64,000 nt of DNA from Bog-473 sp963850095 (GTDB taxonomy: Bacteria; Actinomycetota; Acidimicrobiia; Acidimicrobiales; RAAP-2): assembly GCA_963850095.1 (NCBI GenBank), contig CAWKJX010000005.1:124001-188000 (forward strand), given 5' to 3'. The notes under the pieces are model-generated. The model ran no database searches. It had not been told where the DNA came from and saw only the letters and a program-made list of their open reading frames with translations. Below are positions 54,232-63,396 of the stretch, piece after piece. The number at the start of each line of letters is the position of its first letter. Position 1 is the stretch's first letter. Both the position numbers and the translations under genes were made by a program.

Positions 54232-55038
54232 CTAGTCGAAGAGCTCCGGCTCGCTGCGCGAGATCTCGTCCCAGAGCGGTTGGAACGAGAACCACCCCGC
54301 CCCGTGCGACGCCGAGCGGTCCCGGGTGTAGCGGGCTCCCTCGTCGGCGATGAGGAGCGGAGTCCCCGCCGCCTCGGCCAGGAGCTGGGCCTGGCACGAA
54401 CGCTCCATGGTGAGGAACCACCAGGCCGCTTCGTCCACGGAGTGCCCGACCGTGAAAAGCCCGTGGTTGCGGTGGATCGTCGCTTTGTGCGGACCGAGCG
54501 AGGCCGCCAGCGCCTTGGCCGCTGCCTCCTCGAGGACGATCATGCCGCCACCCTCCTCGCACACCGTGTGGTCCTCGAAGAAGACGCAGGCATCCTGGGT
54601 GATGGGGTCGAGCAGGCGGCCGAGCGACGACCACGCCTTGCCGTAGACGGAGTGCGCGTGCGCCGCGGCGACGACGTCGGGCCGCGCCGCATGCACGGCG
54701 GAGTGGATGGCGAACGCGGCCGGGTTGACGGGCCGGTTGCCCTCGACCACCTCCCCGGTGTGGCTGACCAGAATCAGGTCCGACACCCGAATGTGGCGGA
54801 AGCTCATGCCGAAGGGGTTGACCCAGAAGTGGTCCGAAAGCTCGGGGTCGCGAGCCGTAATGTGGCCCGCCACGCCCTCGGAGAAGCCGAAGCGGCCGAA
54901 GAGTCGCAGCGCCCCGGCCAGTTTCTGCTTCCGGTGCAGACGCTCCTCGTCCACGGTGGCGAAGGTGGGCGGGGTCGGCACGATCATGTCGCGCCGGCTC
55001 TCGACTTCTGATACTGGTTCTGAAATGACATCGGCCAT
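54232..55038 (-). CDS. Class II aldolase/adducin family protein
   Basis: A 268-residue member of the class II aldolase/adducin fold. GRFGFSEGVAGHITARDPE, then zinc ligands in VAAAHAHSVYGKAWSSLG (HxH) and IHRNHGLFTVG (third His) are present, so metal binding and aldolase or decarboxylase activity are plausible. The first ~30 residues are variable. Close homologues are often in secondary or aromatic metabolism. It has its own promoter region, divergent from an SRPBCC gene with only 23 bases between starts. Confidence 0.83.
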   Translation of the reverse strand: MADVISEPVSEVESRRDMIVPTPPTFATVDEERLHRKQKLAGALRLFGRFGFSEGVAGHITARDPELSDHFWVNPFGMSFRHIRVSDLILVSHTGEVVEGNRPVNPAAFAIHSAVHAARPDVVAAAHAHSVYGKAWSSLGRLLDPITQDACVFFEDHTVCEEGGGMIVLEEAAAKALAASLGPHKATIHRNHGLFTVGHSVDEAAWWFLTMERSCQAQLLAEAAGTPLLIADEGARYTRDRSASHGAGWFSFQPLWDEISRSEPELFD

Positions 55039-55061
55039 GACCTCAAATTAACCTCCCCGCC

Positions 55062-55517
55062 ATGGCCCACCCCACCGCCGCCACCCGCGACATCGCCGCG
55101 CCCGCCGAAAAGGTCTGGGCGCTCGTCGCCGACCTACCCCGAATGGGGGAGTGGTCGCCGGAGAACCAGGGTGGCCGCTGGGTCAAGGGGGCCAGCGGCC
55201 CCGCCCTGGGCGCCGTGTTCCGCGGCAACAACCGGAGTGGTCTCCGGCGCTGGTCGACCACGGTCACGGTCATCGCCTGCGAGCCCGGCCAGGTGTTCGA
55301 ATTCGCCGTCACGGCCGGGCCACTCCAGGTCGCCCAGTGGCGCTACGAGTTCGAGGACTCCGGCTCCGGCTCCGGCTGCCGGGTCACCGAGTCGTGGCTG
55401 GACCAGCGCAAGCCCTGGTTCACCTTCGTGGCGCGCGCCATGGGCGACCACAGCGGGGAGCACGCCGAAAAGGAGATGGAGGCCACGCTGGCCAACCTGG
55501 CTGCCGCGGTCGAGTAG
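55062..55517 (+). CDS. SRPBCC family protein (polyketide cyclase/dehydrase-like)
   Basis: A 151-residue helix-grip protein. RDIAAPAEKVWALVADLPRM begins the fold with the typical strand, then LVAD loop; GEWSPENQGGRW, TVIACEPGQVFEFAVT and a long C-terminal helix (GEHAEKEMEATLANLAAAVE) complete it. These proteins bind hydrophobic ligands in a central cavity, including sterols and polyketides; the ligand here is unknown. Intact, and divergent from the class II aldolase gene. Confidence 0.82.
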   Translation: MAHPTAATRDIAAPAEKVWALVADLPRMGEWSPENQGGRWVKGASGPALGAVFRGNNRSGLRRWSTTVTVIACEPGQVFEFAVTAGPLQVAQWRYEFEDSGSGSGCRVTESWLDQRKPWFTFVARAMGDHSGEHAEKEMEATLANLAAAVE

Positions 55518-55568
55518 GCCCGGCTTCCCGGGCGGCCACGGCGGTCCGCCCGCCCGGGGCCGACGTGC

Positions 55569-56198
55569 TCAGCTCTTCAGCCGCCGCTCCACGTGGTCGG
55601 CCGCCGCCGCGTCACCCGGACCGCCCCGCTCGCGCAGCCGAGCCACGACGGCCATCCGGTGTGCTTCGTCGACGTTGCCGCCGTACTTGAACTTGGCCGA
55701 CACCCGCTCGACCCGTATTTCGATCCCGAGGATGCCGCGCAGCTTGGCCGCGTGCGCTTCGGAAGGGTCGGCCACCTCGAGTTCGGGTTGGAACACGGCC
55801 AGCTGGCGCCGAAGAATTGCGGCCACCGCCCCCGGTGCCGTGCCCTCGTCGTGCACCACCGCGGTGCCGACCAGCTGCACCGCCCCGTAGTAGGTGGTCG
55901 GGATGCCCAACGCAGGGTCTTCTGCATCGATGGCCTTCCAGGCCGACGGAATGAAGGCCCAGTCCTCGGCCACGCTCAGAACGACCAGCGGGTTCTCGGC
56001 CAGCGCTTCGAAGACCGGGTTGGCCCGCACCAGGTGCAGCCACACCGTGGTCCCCGCCAGCACGAACTGGGTGGGCACCACCACGGGCACCTCCCGGTCC
56101 GGCCCGCCGCGCGCCACCAGGTGCCCGAAGGGGTGGGCGGCCACGAAGGCCCGCCACTCCTCGTCGCCCCGCGAGGCGTCGACCGGGGCGATGAACAT
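55569..56198 (-). CDS. FMN-binding negative transcriptional regulator family (PaiB-like)
   Basis: A 209-residue protein of the PaiB/FMN_bind_2 family, split-barrel flavin-binding. AFVAAHPFGHLVARG, VPVVVPTQFVLAGTTVWLHL, ANPVFEALAENPLVVLSVAE and the C-terminal GILGIEIRVERVSAKFKYG are family blocks. The name derives from Bacillus PaiB, but many members may be simple flavin-binding enzymes. ATG 56198 begins MFIAPVDASRGDEEW. It lies just downstream of the acyl-CoA synthetase gene on the same strand and may be co-transcribed. Confidence 0.83.
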   Translation of the reverse strand: MFIAPVDASRGDEEWRAFVAAHPFGHLVARGGPDREVPVVVPTQFVLAGTTVWLHLVRANPVFEALAENPLVVLSVAEDWAFIPSAWKAIDAEDPALGIPTTYYGAVQLVGTAVVHDEGTAPGAVAAILRRQLAVFQPELEVADPSEAHAAKLRGILGIEIRVERVSAKFKYGGNVDEAHRMAVVARLRERGGPGDAAAADHVERRLKS

Positions 56199-56252
56199 GT
56201 CCCAGTGTGGCCCAGGCCGACGGGGCGGCCGCCGACCCCGTCGGCCCCGGGC

Positions 56253-57880
56253 TCAATCGGCCGGCTGCTCCATGGCCTCGATCGACTCGGCCCGGTGGCG
56301 GTTGTAGTCGACCTTGCCGTTCGGGGCCCGCCCGATGGTGGCCACGGAGCGCACCCGGCGCGGCGCCTTGTAGGAGGCCAGGCGCTCCTTGACGTGCCCG
56401 ATCAGCTCGGCCTCGTCGGGCTGCGGTACCCCGTCGTCCGGCTCGACCACAGCCACGATCTGCTCGCCGTAGGTCGGATGGGGCACGCCCACCACCACGG
56501 CGTCCCGCACCGCCGAGTGCGTCTTCAATGCCTCCTCGACCTCCTCGGGGAAGATCTTCTCGCCGCCCGAGTTGATGCAGACCGAGCCCCGGCCCAGCAG
56601 GTGGATGGTGCCGTCGGCGTCGACCTGGGCGTAGTCGCCCGGGATGGAGTACCTGATCCCGTCGATCTCCTTGAACGTCCGTTCCGACTTCTCCGGGTCC
56701 TTGTAGTAGCCGAGCGGGTTGCGCCCGCCCAGCGCCAGGACGCCGATTTCGTCGGAGCCCGCTGCCACCTCGCGCCCGTCCTCGCTCAGCACCTTGACGT
56801 CGGGCCCGAGGGTGAAGGTCGCCGTCTTGGCCGCCGCCCCGCCGCCCGAGACGGACATGCCCATGCCCAGCGCCTCGGACGAGCTGAAGGCGTCCACCAG
56901 CAGCATGCCGGGGTGGTGGGCCAGCAGCGCCTGCTTGACCGGCTCGCTCCACATCGCCCCCGAAGAGATGACCATGACCAGTGAGCTCAGGTCCCAGGCG
57001 CCGGGGTGCTCGTCCAGCGCCGCCAAGAGCGGCCGCGAGAACGGGTCGCCCACGATGACCAACCCGTTGACGCCCTCGCGCTGGACGGTGTCGAGCAGCT
57101 CGACCGGGTCGTACTTGTGCGACTCGAGCAGGCAGATGCGCCCGCCCTCGGCCAAAATCGTGTTGGCCGTGAAGGCGCCCGTCCCGTGCATGAGCGGGCA
57201 GGCGGGCATCAGGACGGCGCCGCCGGGGCTCGCCGTGAGCGCGGCCCGCACCCCCTCGACCCCACCGTTGACGTCGTAGTGGCGCACGCCGCCGTCGATG
57301 AGCTTGGCGAAGAGGTCGTCCTGGCGCCACATGACGCCCTTGGGCATGCCCGTGGTGCCGCCGGTGTAGAGCATGTAGAGGTCGTCACCGCTGCGTCCCC
57401 ACGGCGCCGCGCACCCGGCCGATGGCCGACTTGACCGCGTCCTCGTAGGGCGTGGCCCAGTCCGGGCAAGGGCCCGGAGCCGTCGTCCACCCACAGCCAG
57501 CCCTTGACCCCGGGCACCCGGTCGAGGATCCGCTCAATCCGGTCGGCGAAGGTGCCGTGGAAGGCGACCGCCACGGCGTCGGCGTTGTCCCACAGGTAGC
57601 TGAGCTCGTCGTCGCCGTAGCGGTAGTTGGTGTTGACCGGGACGAGCCCGATCTTCATGGCGGCGTACGTGGTCTGGATGTACTCGGGGCAGTTGTACAG
57701 GTACACCGCCACCTTGTCCTGCCGCGCCACCCCCAGGTCGAGCAGGAATTGCGCGATCCCGTCCGCCCCGCCGTCGAAGTCGGCCCAGGCCAGGTTGCGC
57801 TCACCCTGGGTGATGGCGACGTGATCGGGCTGGATGTCGGCCACCGCCTCCCAGACGTCTGCGTAGTTCCAATCGGTCAT
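56253..57880 (-). CDS. Acyl-CoA synthetase, FadD19-like (two frameshifts)
   Basis: A second FadD19-type ligase, about 542 residues. Start MTDWNYADVWEAVADIQPDH at ATG 57880. VPVNTNYRYGDDELSYLWDN is the family block. Between about 57400 and 57475 two single-base shifts occur: PDWATPYEDAVKSAIGRVRG can be read only in a third frame that links the halves. The rest holds the P-loop LYMLYTGGTTGMPKGVMWRQ, the acidic SIPGDYAQVDADG and the C-terminal GKVDYNRHR. No KstR-like site was seen upstream. It diverges from an acyl-CoA dehydrogenase gene. Confidence 0.82.
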
Positions 57881-58010
57881 GTCGCTCCATTCGCCGCCGG
57901 TGGCCACCCGGCCACCACCCGTGTACCACTCGTCGTCCGCCGGCAGCCGCCGGCCCCCCCGCCTCCGGACCGAAGTGCGTGAAGCGAGACGGCGAGAATA
58001 CGCTCCCGCG

Positions 58011-59150
58011 GTGGACCTCGGCCTCCCCGCTGACGACGACCCCCGCCGTGTGGCCGTCCGGGCCTGGCTGGACGGCCACCGCCACCCCACTGGCCGCCAG
58101 CTGGCCGAGGCCGGCTACGTGGTGCCCCACTGGGCCCGCCCCTTCGGCCTCGACGCCGACCCGCTCACCCAGCTGATGATCGACGAGGAGCTGCGCGCCG
58201 CCGGCGTGCGGCGCCCGATCAACCCCATCGGCATCGGCTGGGCCGGCCCCACCCTCATGTACGCCGGCACCGACGAGCAGAAGGAGCGCTGGCTGTGGCC
58301 CCTGCTCAGTGGCGAGGAGTTCTGGTGCCAGCTCTTCTCCGAGCCCGGCGCCGGCTCGGACCTGGCCTCCCTCACCACCAGGGCGACGCGCGACGGCGAC
58401 CACTACGTCGTCAACGGCCAGAAGGTGTGGAACAGCTACGCCCACATCGCCAAATGGGGCATTCTGCTGGCTCGCACCGACCCGTCGGCCTCCAAGCACC
58501 TGGGCATCAGCTACTTCGTCTGCCCCATGGACGCGCCCGGCATCGACGTCCGGCCCCTGGTCGACATGACCGGTGAGCACGCCTTCAACGAGGTCTTCTT
58601 CACCGACGTGCGCATCCCGGCCGACCACCTCGTCGGCCCCGAGCACGGCGGCTGGGACCTGGCCAAGGTCACGCTGGGCAACGAGCGGGTGTCGCTCTCG
58701 GGCGAGGGAGCGCTGTGGGGGATGGGCCCGACGGCCGACGACCTGGTCGACCTCGTCCGTGCGGCCGGTGGAGCCCCCGACCCGACCATCCGGGACCGCC
58801 TCGTCGACGTCTACATCGAGAGCCAAATTTTGCGTGTCCTGCGGCTGCGCATGGTGTCGGCCGTCCTGGCCGGTAAACAGCCGGGGGCCGAGGCCTCGGT
58901 CCGCAAGGCCATCGCCGACGCCCACGGTCAACACGTCATGGGCGTGGGCCGCGACCTGGCCGGCCCCCACGCCATGCTGGCCGGCTCGAGCCCGGTGGGC
59001 GGCTGGGGCCCCGACGGGGCCGTCCTGGGCGATCACACCTGGTCAAGAGGTTTCCTGTACGCCCCCGCCCTCACCGTCGGGGGCGGCACGGCCGAGGTGC
59101 AGCGGAACATCGTGGCCGAAAAAGTTCTCGGTCTGCCGCGAGATCCCTGA
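58011..59150 (+). CDS. Acyl-CoA dehydrogenase
   Basis: A 379-residue intact dehydrogenase. GTG 58011 gives VDLGLPADDDPRRVAVRAWL; upstream codons look non-coding. The N-terminal helical domain is followed by WCQLFSEPGAGSDLASLTTR, the middle-domain HYVVNGQKVWNSYAHIAKWG and the C-terminal LTVGGGTAEVQRNIVAEKVL. It is a stand-alone subunit, unlike the two pairs in this window, and faces the FadD19-like gene, so activation and first oxidation of the same acyl chain are plausible. Substrate unknown. Confidence 0.88.
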   Translation: MDLGLPADDDPRRVAVRAWLDGHRHPTGRQLAEAGYVVPHWARPFGLDADPLTQLMIDEELRAAGVRRPINPIGIGWAGPTLMYAGTDEQKERWLWPLLSGEEFWCQLFSEPGAGSDLASLTTRATRDGDHYVVNGQKVWNSYAHIAKWGILLARTDPSASKHLGISYFVCPMDAPGIDVRPLVDMTGEHAFNEVFFTDVRIPADHLVGPEHGGWDLAKVTLGNERVSLSGEGALWGMGPTADDLVDLVRAAGGAPDPTIRDRLVDVYIESQILRVLRLRMVSAVLAGKQPGAEASVRKAIADAHGQHVMGVGRDLAGPHAMLAGSSPVGGWGPDGAVLGDHTWSRGFLYAPALTVGGGTAEVQRNIVAEKVLGLPRDP

Positions 59151-59246
59151 CCCACCGCCGTTCTCATCCCGACGGGCCACGCCGGCTTCGGCGCGCCCGG
59201 TGCTGGGAAACAGGCTCCACCGGGAGCCACAGAGCGGGGAGGTTCC

Positions 59247-60203
59247 ATGGGGAAGATGCTGCGTTCGAGTGTCCTGGCGTTGCTCGGCCTGGCGGCCACC
59301 GCTGCCCCCGTCCTGGCTTCGGTCGCCGCGGCACCGGCGGCGTCGGCGTCGGCCAGCCACACCACCTCCGCCCACGCCCACTACGTCCCGGGGCTCTACC
59401 ACGTGCCCGTGATCGGCAAGCACGTGCTGCCCGGCTTGGGCTCGTACCTGGGCCTGGGCGACAACAGCGTGCGGCACGCCACTTCGGTGTCGTCCTCCAA
59501 CTGGTCGGGCTACGCCGACGTGAGCGAGACCTACAACTCCGTGTCCGCCAGCTGGACCGAGCCGACCGTGAGCTGCAGCAGCACCTTGCTGGGCAGCCTG
59601 GGCAGCGGCCTGCTCGGGGGGCTCAGCGCGGGGTCGCTCAACGGGGTCGCGACCAGCCTGCTCGGTGGACCCAGCGCGGCCGCGGCCTTCTGGGTCGGCC
59701 TCGACGGCTACAACTCGTCCAGCGTGGAGCAGCTCGGGACGGACTCGGACTGCAACGGCAGCACCCCGAGCTACTACGCCTGGTACGAGATGTACCCCAA
59801 CCCCTCGGTCGACCTCAGCAACCCGGTGAGCCCCGGTGACTCCCTGACGTCTTCGGTGGTCACCAACGGGACGGACTACACGCTGTCGATCAAGGACAAC
59901 ACCAAGGGGTGGAGCTACTCGACCACGCAGTCCGGCGACTTCTCCCGCTCGTCGGCCGAGGTCATCGCCGAGGCGCCGTCGGAGTGCGCCGAGATCCTCT
60001 GCTCGGAGATCCCGCTGGCCGACTTCGGGCAGGTGAACTTCACCGGCTCGGCCGTGTCCGACTCGTCCGGGACCAGCGGCGGCCTGTCCGCCTTCCCGGC
60101 CGACGAGATCACCATGGCCAGCAGCACCGGCACGACGGAGGCGACCCCGAGCAGCCTCAGCGATGCCGGCGCGGACTTCTCCGTCACCTGGAACAACTCG
60201 TAA
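59247..60203 (+). CDS. Secreted G1-type glutamic peptidase (eqolisin-like)
   Basis: A 318-residue exported protein with GGGGAGG before the ATG and a clear signal peptide (SSVLALLGLAATAAPVLASV). The mature part, from SSNWSGYADVSETYNSVSA onwards, has the two-sheet pattern of peptidase family G1: FWVGLDGYNSSSVEQLGTDS, YYAWYEMYPNPS and SSAEVIAEAPSE, the last with the candidate catalytic glutamate, while the catalytic glutamine is likely in the VEQLGTDSDC block. G1 peptidases work at acidic pH. Described first from fungi, with bacterial members known. Confidence 0.75.
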   Translation: MGKMLRSSVLALLGLAATAAPVLASVAAAPAASASASHTTSAHAHYVPGLYHVPVIGKHVLPGLGSYLGLGDNSVRHATSVSSSNWSGYADVSETYNSVSASWTEPTVSCSSTLLGSLGSGLLGGLSAGSLNGVATSLLGGPSAAAAFWVGLDGYNSSSVEQLGTDSDCNGSTPSYYAWYEMYPNPSVDLSNPVSPGDSLTSSVVTNGTDYTLSIKDNTKGWSYSTTQSGDFSRSSAEVIAEAPSECAEILCSEIPLADFGQVNFTGSAVSDSSGTSGGLSAFPADEITMASSTGTTEATPSSLSDAGADFSVTWNNS

Positions 60204-60345
60204 GGACGCGGTAGACGCGAGCCGCGCGGCGGACGCGCGGGTCTCACAGCATCCGACCCTCAGCTGAGCGGGCAGCAGCAGCATCCGGGGACAGCGGCCC
60301 GGTGCCCGCCAGCTGAGGGGTCGGCCCTGCGTTCGGGTCGGTCGC

Positions 60346-60822
60346 TCAGAGCTCGAGCGGGCCGGCGTGGGCGAAGCCCTGCCGGATGCCCTGCCCGGCT
60401 CGCGCCGTCAGCTGCTCGGGCTCGTAGAGCATCAGATAGGCGTTGCGGGCGTGGTCCCGCGACCGGTTCCGGAAGACCAGGGCCAGCTCCGCCGGGTCGT
60501 CCGACTCGTCCTCGTGCACGAACACCTCGAGGATGGGGGTGTTCGTCATGAGCTGCGCCGTCATGATCCCGGTCGACGCCTCGTGGGCGCACATCTTGTC
60601 GACCTTCTCCCGGCCCGGCATGCCGAGGGCCACCACAATGCGGCAGCCGTCCTCCTCGATCAGCTTCTTGGCCTGCACGGCCAGGTCCTTGAACCCGGGC
60701 ACGGTGCGCCGGACGGTGGTGAAGCGGGTGCCGTAGCCCGGGCACTGGGCCAGCTCGTCGAGGGCCTCGGCGCCCATGTCGTAGCGGGCGAACATGGTGT
60801 CGACCACGCCGATCAGGTCCAT
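60346..60822 (-). CDS. ribC: Archaeal-type riboflavin synthase
   Basis: A 158-residue protein of the archaeal RibC family, paralogous to lumazine synthase and unrelated to the bacterial two-domain RibE enzyme. Signature stretches are VVDTMFARYDMGAEALDELA, VPGFKDLAVQAKKLIEEDGC, VALGMPGREKVDKMCAHEAS, MTAQLMTNTPILEVFVHEDE and the C-terminal RQGFAHAGPLEL. The reaction is dismutation of two 6,7-dimethyl-8-ribityllumazine molecules to riboflavin. ATG 60822 gives the family N-terminus. It diverges from bioA, with 54 bases between starts. Confidence 0.85.
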   Translation of the reverse strand: MDLIGVVDTMFARYDMGAEALDELAQCPGYGTRFTTVRRTVPGFKDLAVQAKKLIEEDGCRIVVALGMPGREKVDKMCAHEASTGIMTAQLMTNTPILEVFVHEDESDDPAELALVFRNRSRDHARNAYLMLYEPEQLTARAGQGIRQGFAHAGPLEL

Positions 60823-60876
60823 CGCCCCATTCTCGCGCATTGGCCCTGGCGCTCCCGCCGCGTCCAGAATCGGGGC

Positions 60877-62175
60877 GTGAGCGGGACCACCTCCACCTCG
60901 TCGTGGGTCGAGCGCGACGCCGCCGTGGTCTGGCACGGCTTCACCCAGATGGCGGCCTACGCCGGCAACGCCCCGCTGGTGGTCGAGCGGGCCGAGGGCC
61001 GCGAGCTCGTCGACACCGCCGGCAACCGGTACCTCGATGCCATCTCCTCGTTGTGGGTCAACACCCTCGGCCACCGCGTGCCCGAGCTCGACGAGGCCCT
61101 GGCCGCCCAGGCGGGCCGGGTGGCGCACTCCACCATGCTGGGCCACGGCAACACCGTCGTGGTCGAGCTGGCCGAGGCGCTGGCCGCCGTGGTGCCGGTC
61201 GACGACCCGCATTTCCTCTTCGCGGCCGACGGCGCCGTCGCCGTCGAACAGGCGCTCAAGATCGCGTTCCAGTACTGGGTCAACCGGGGCGTGCCCGGGC
61301 GCACCCGGTTCCTCGCCCTGGGCGACGCCTACCACGGCGACACCGTCGGTTCGCTCTCCCTCGGCGACGGCGGAGTGTTCAGCGCGGTGTTCGAGCCCCT
61401 GTGCTTCCCCGTCGTGCGCACCCCGGGCTACGCGGAGGCGGGCTGGGCCGCCAAGGCCTGTGCCGCCGTCCAGGCCCACGCCGGCGAGCTGGCCGCCGTC
61501 GTCCTCGAACCGCTCGTCCAGGGCGCGTCGGGCATGCTGTGCGCCGAGCCGGACGACGTGCGCCGCCTCGGCCGGGCCTGCCGTGACGCCGGCGTCCTGC
61601 TGGTCTGCGACGAGGTGGCGACGGGCTTCGGCCGCACCGGCACCCTGTTCGCCTCCGAGCAGTGCGGCCTCCGTCCCGACCTGCTGTGCCTGGGCAAGGG
61701 CATCACCGGCGGGTACCTGCCCCTGTCGGCCACCGTCGCCTCGGGTGACGTCTTCGCCGCGTTCCTCGGCGCCGACCTCGGTCCCGAGACCTTCTACCAC
61801 GGGCACTCCTACGGCGGGAACGCACTGGCCGCCGCCGTGGCGCTGGCCCACCTGCGCCTCGTCACCGCCGGCGACGTGCTGGCCAACGTCAACGAGCGCG
61901 CCACACAGCTGGCGTCGCTGCTGGCCGACCGGGTCGCCCCGCGGCCCGAGGTGCGCGCCGTGCGCCAGCGCGGCCTCATGGTCGGCATTGAGCTGGCGCC
62001 GCCCCAGCCCGGGCTGCGCTGGGGCCGCCGGGTCTGCGCCGGCGCCGTGGCGCGGGGCGTGCTGCTGCGGCCGCTGGGCGACGTGGTGGTGCTCATGCCG
62101 CCGCTGACCACGACCGCGCCGGAAATCGTGCGCATCGTCGAGGCCCTCGAGGGCGGCCTCGACGACATCGCATGA
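60877..62175 (+). CDS. bioA: Adenosylmethionine--8-amino-7-oxononanoate aminotransferase
   Basis: PLP-dependent class III aminotransferase converting KAPA to DAPA in biotin synthesis, about 432 residues. AISSLWVNTLGHRVPELDEA, VEQALKIAFQYWVNRG, LLVCDEVATGFGRTGTLF and the PLP lysine in LGKGITGGYLPLSATVA (about K273) are diagnostic of BioA. GTG 60877 is adopted since homology starts just after it. First of bioA-bioF-bioD, with a 25-base gap to bioF. Confidence 0.93.
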   Translation: MSGTTSTSSWVERDAAVVWHGFTQMAAYAGNAPLVVERAEGRELVDTAGNRYLDAISSLWVNTLGHRVPELDEALAAQAGRVAHSTMLGHGNTVVVELAEALAAVVPVDDPHFLFAADGAVAVEQALKIAFQYWVNRGVPGRTRFLALGDAYHGDTVGSLSLGDGGVFSAVFEPLCFPVVRTPGYAEAGWAAKACAAVQAHAGELAAVVLEPLVQGASGMLCAEPDDVRRLGRACRDAGVLLVCDEVATGFGRTGTLFASEQCGLRPDLLCLGKGITGGYLPLSATVASGDVFAAFLGADLGPETFYHGHSYGGNALAAAVALAHLRLVTAGDVLANVNERATQLASLLADRVAPRPEVRAVRQRGLMVGIELAPPQPGLRWGRRVCAGAVARGVLLRPLGDVVVLMPPLTTTAPEIVRIVEALEGGLDDIA

Positions 62176-62200
62176 GCGCACCGGCATCAACGGGATTGGC

Positions 62201-63391
62201 ATGAACGGCGCGGCGCCGAGCCCGGCCGACGACGCCTGGACCGAGCGCATCCGGGCCGAGCTGTCCCGGGTGGTCGACGAGGGTCGCTGGCGCGCCCCGC
62301 GCACCTTCGACACCCGCGGTCCGGTGGGCACACTCGAGGGGCGCCGCGTCGTGTCGTTCGCGTCCAACGACTACCTCGGCCTCAGCACGCACCCGGCCGT
62401 GGTGGCGGCCGCCCACGAAGCGCTGGAGCGCCACGGCGCCGGCGCGGGCGCCTCGCGCCTGGTCACCGGCAGCCGACCGGTGCACGCCGAGCTCGAGCGC
62501 GCGCTGGCCGAGTGGAAAGGCACCGAGGCGGCCGTCTGCTTCCCGACGGGTTTCGCCGCCAACCTGGGCACACTGGGCGCCCTGGGCGGCCCCGGCGTGC
62601 GCGTGCTCTCCGACGAGCTGAACCACGCCAGCATCATCGACGGCTGCCGGCTCTCCCGTTCGGCCGTGGCCGTCTACCGCCATTGCGACCTCGCCCATTT
62701 GGCGGAGCTGCTGATCGACCCGACCGGCATGCCCACCTTGGTCGTGACCGACACCGTCTTCTCCATGGACGGGGACGCGGCGCCGCTCGACGAGCTCGTT
62801 TCCCTGTGCGCGCGCCATGGTGCACTCCTCGTCCTCGATGAGGCCCACGCCGTCCTCGGCCCCGACCTCCCGGCGGCCCACCCCGGCACCATCGTGCGCG
62901 TGGGCACCCTGTCCAAGACCCTGGGTGCGCTCGGGGGCTTCGTCGCCGCCAGCCGCCAGGTCGTCGACCTCGTGGTCAACCGCGCCCGGCCCTATATCTT
63001 CTCGACCGCGCTCCCGCCGGCCGACGCCGCGGCCGCTCTGGCCGCCCTGCACGTCGTGCGCTCCGGCGAGGGGGCTGCCCTGGCGGGCCGCCTCGCCACC
63101 CTGATCGACCGCCTGGCCGAGGCCGGCGTCGTGCCGCCGGGCCACCCGAGCCCCATCGTCGCCGTGGTCCTCGGCGCCGAGCAGGCGGCACTCGACGCGT
63201 CCGCCGCCCTGCTCGACGAGGGGTTGTGGGTCCCGGCCATCCGGCCGCCCACCGTGCCGGAGGGCACCAGCCGGTTGCGCGTCACGCTCTCGGCCGCCCA
63301 TACCGACGAGGACGTGAACCGGTTGGTCGACGCGTTGGTCCGTCTCCCGGGCGCCTGCCGCCCGCCCGTCTCGGCCTCCGCGACCTGCTGA
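62201..63391 (+). CDS. bioF: 8-Amino-7-oxononanoate synthase
   Basis: PLP-dependent alpha-oxoamine synthase joining pimeloyl thioester and alanine, 396 residues. VSFASNDYLGLSTHPAVVAA, GAGASRLVTGSRPVHAELER, FPTGFAANLGTLGALGG, LDEAHAVLG and the PLP lysine in GTLSKTLGALGGFVA (about K239) identify it. ATG 62201. It is followed after 5 bases by bioD. Confidence 0.94.
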   Translation: MNGAAPSPADDAWTERIRAELSRVVDEGRWRAPRTFDTRGPVGTLEGRRVVSFASNDYLGLSTHPAVVAAAHEALERHGAGAGASRLVTGSRPVHAELERALAEWKGTEAAVCFPTGFAANLGTLGALGGPGVRVLSDELNHASIIDGCRLSRSAVAVYRHCDLAHLAELLIDPTGMPTLVVTDTVFSMDGDAAPLDELVSLCARHGALLVLDEAHAVLGPDLPAAHPGTIVRVGTLSKTLGALGGFVAASRQVVDLVVNRARPYIFSTALPPADAAAALAALHVVRSGEGAALAGRLATLIDRLAEAGVVPPGHPSPIVAVVLGAEQAALDASAALLDEGLWVPAIRPPTVPEGTSRLRVTLSAAHTDEDVNRLVDALVRLPGACRPPVSASATC

Positions 63392-63396
63392 GCCGG

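Noticed and set aside
60346..62367. Long minus-strand open frame across bioA and riboflavin synthase
   Set aside because: Only its last ~158 codons (from 60822) are real; the rest is the antisense shadow of bioA, Gly/Ala/Val-rich without motifs.
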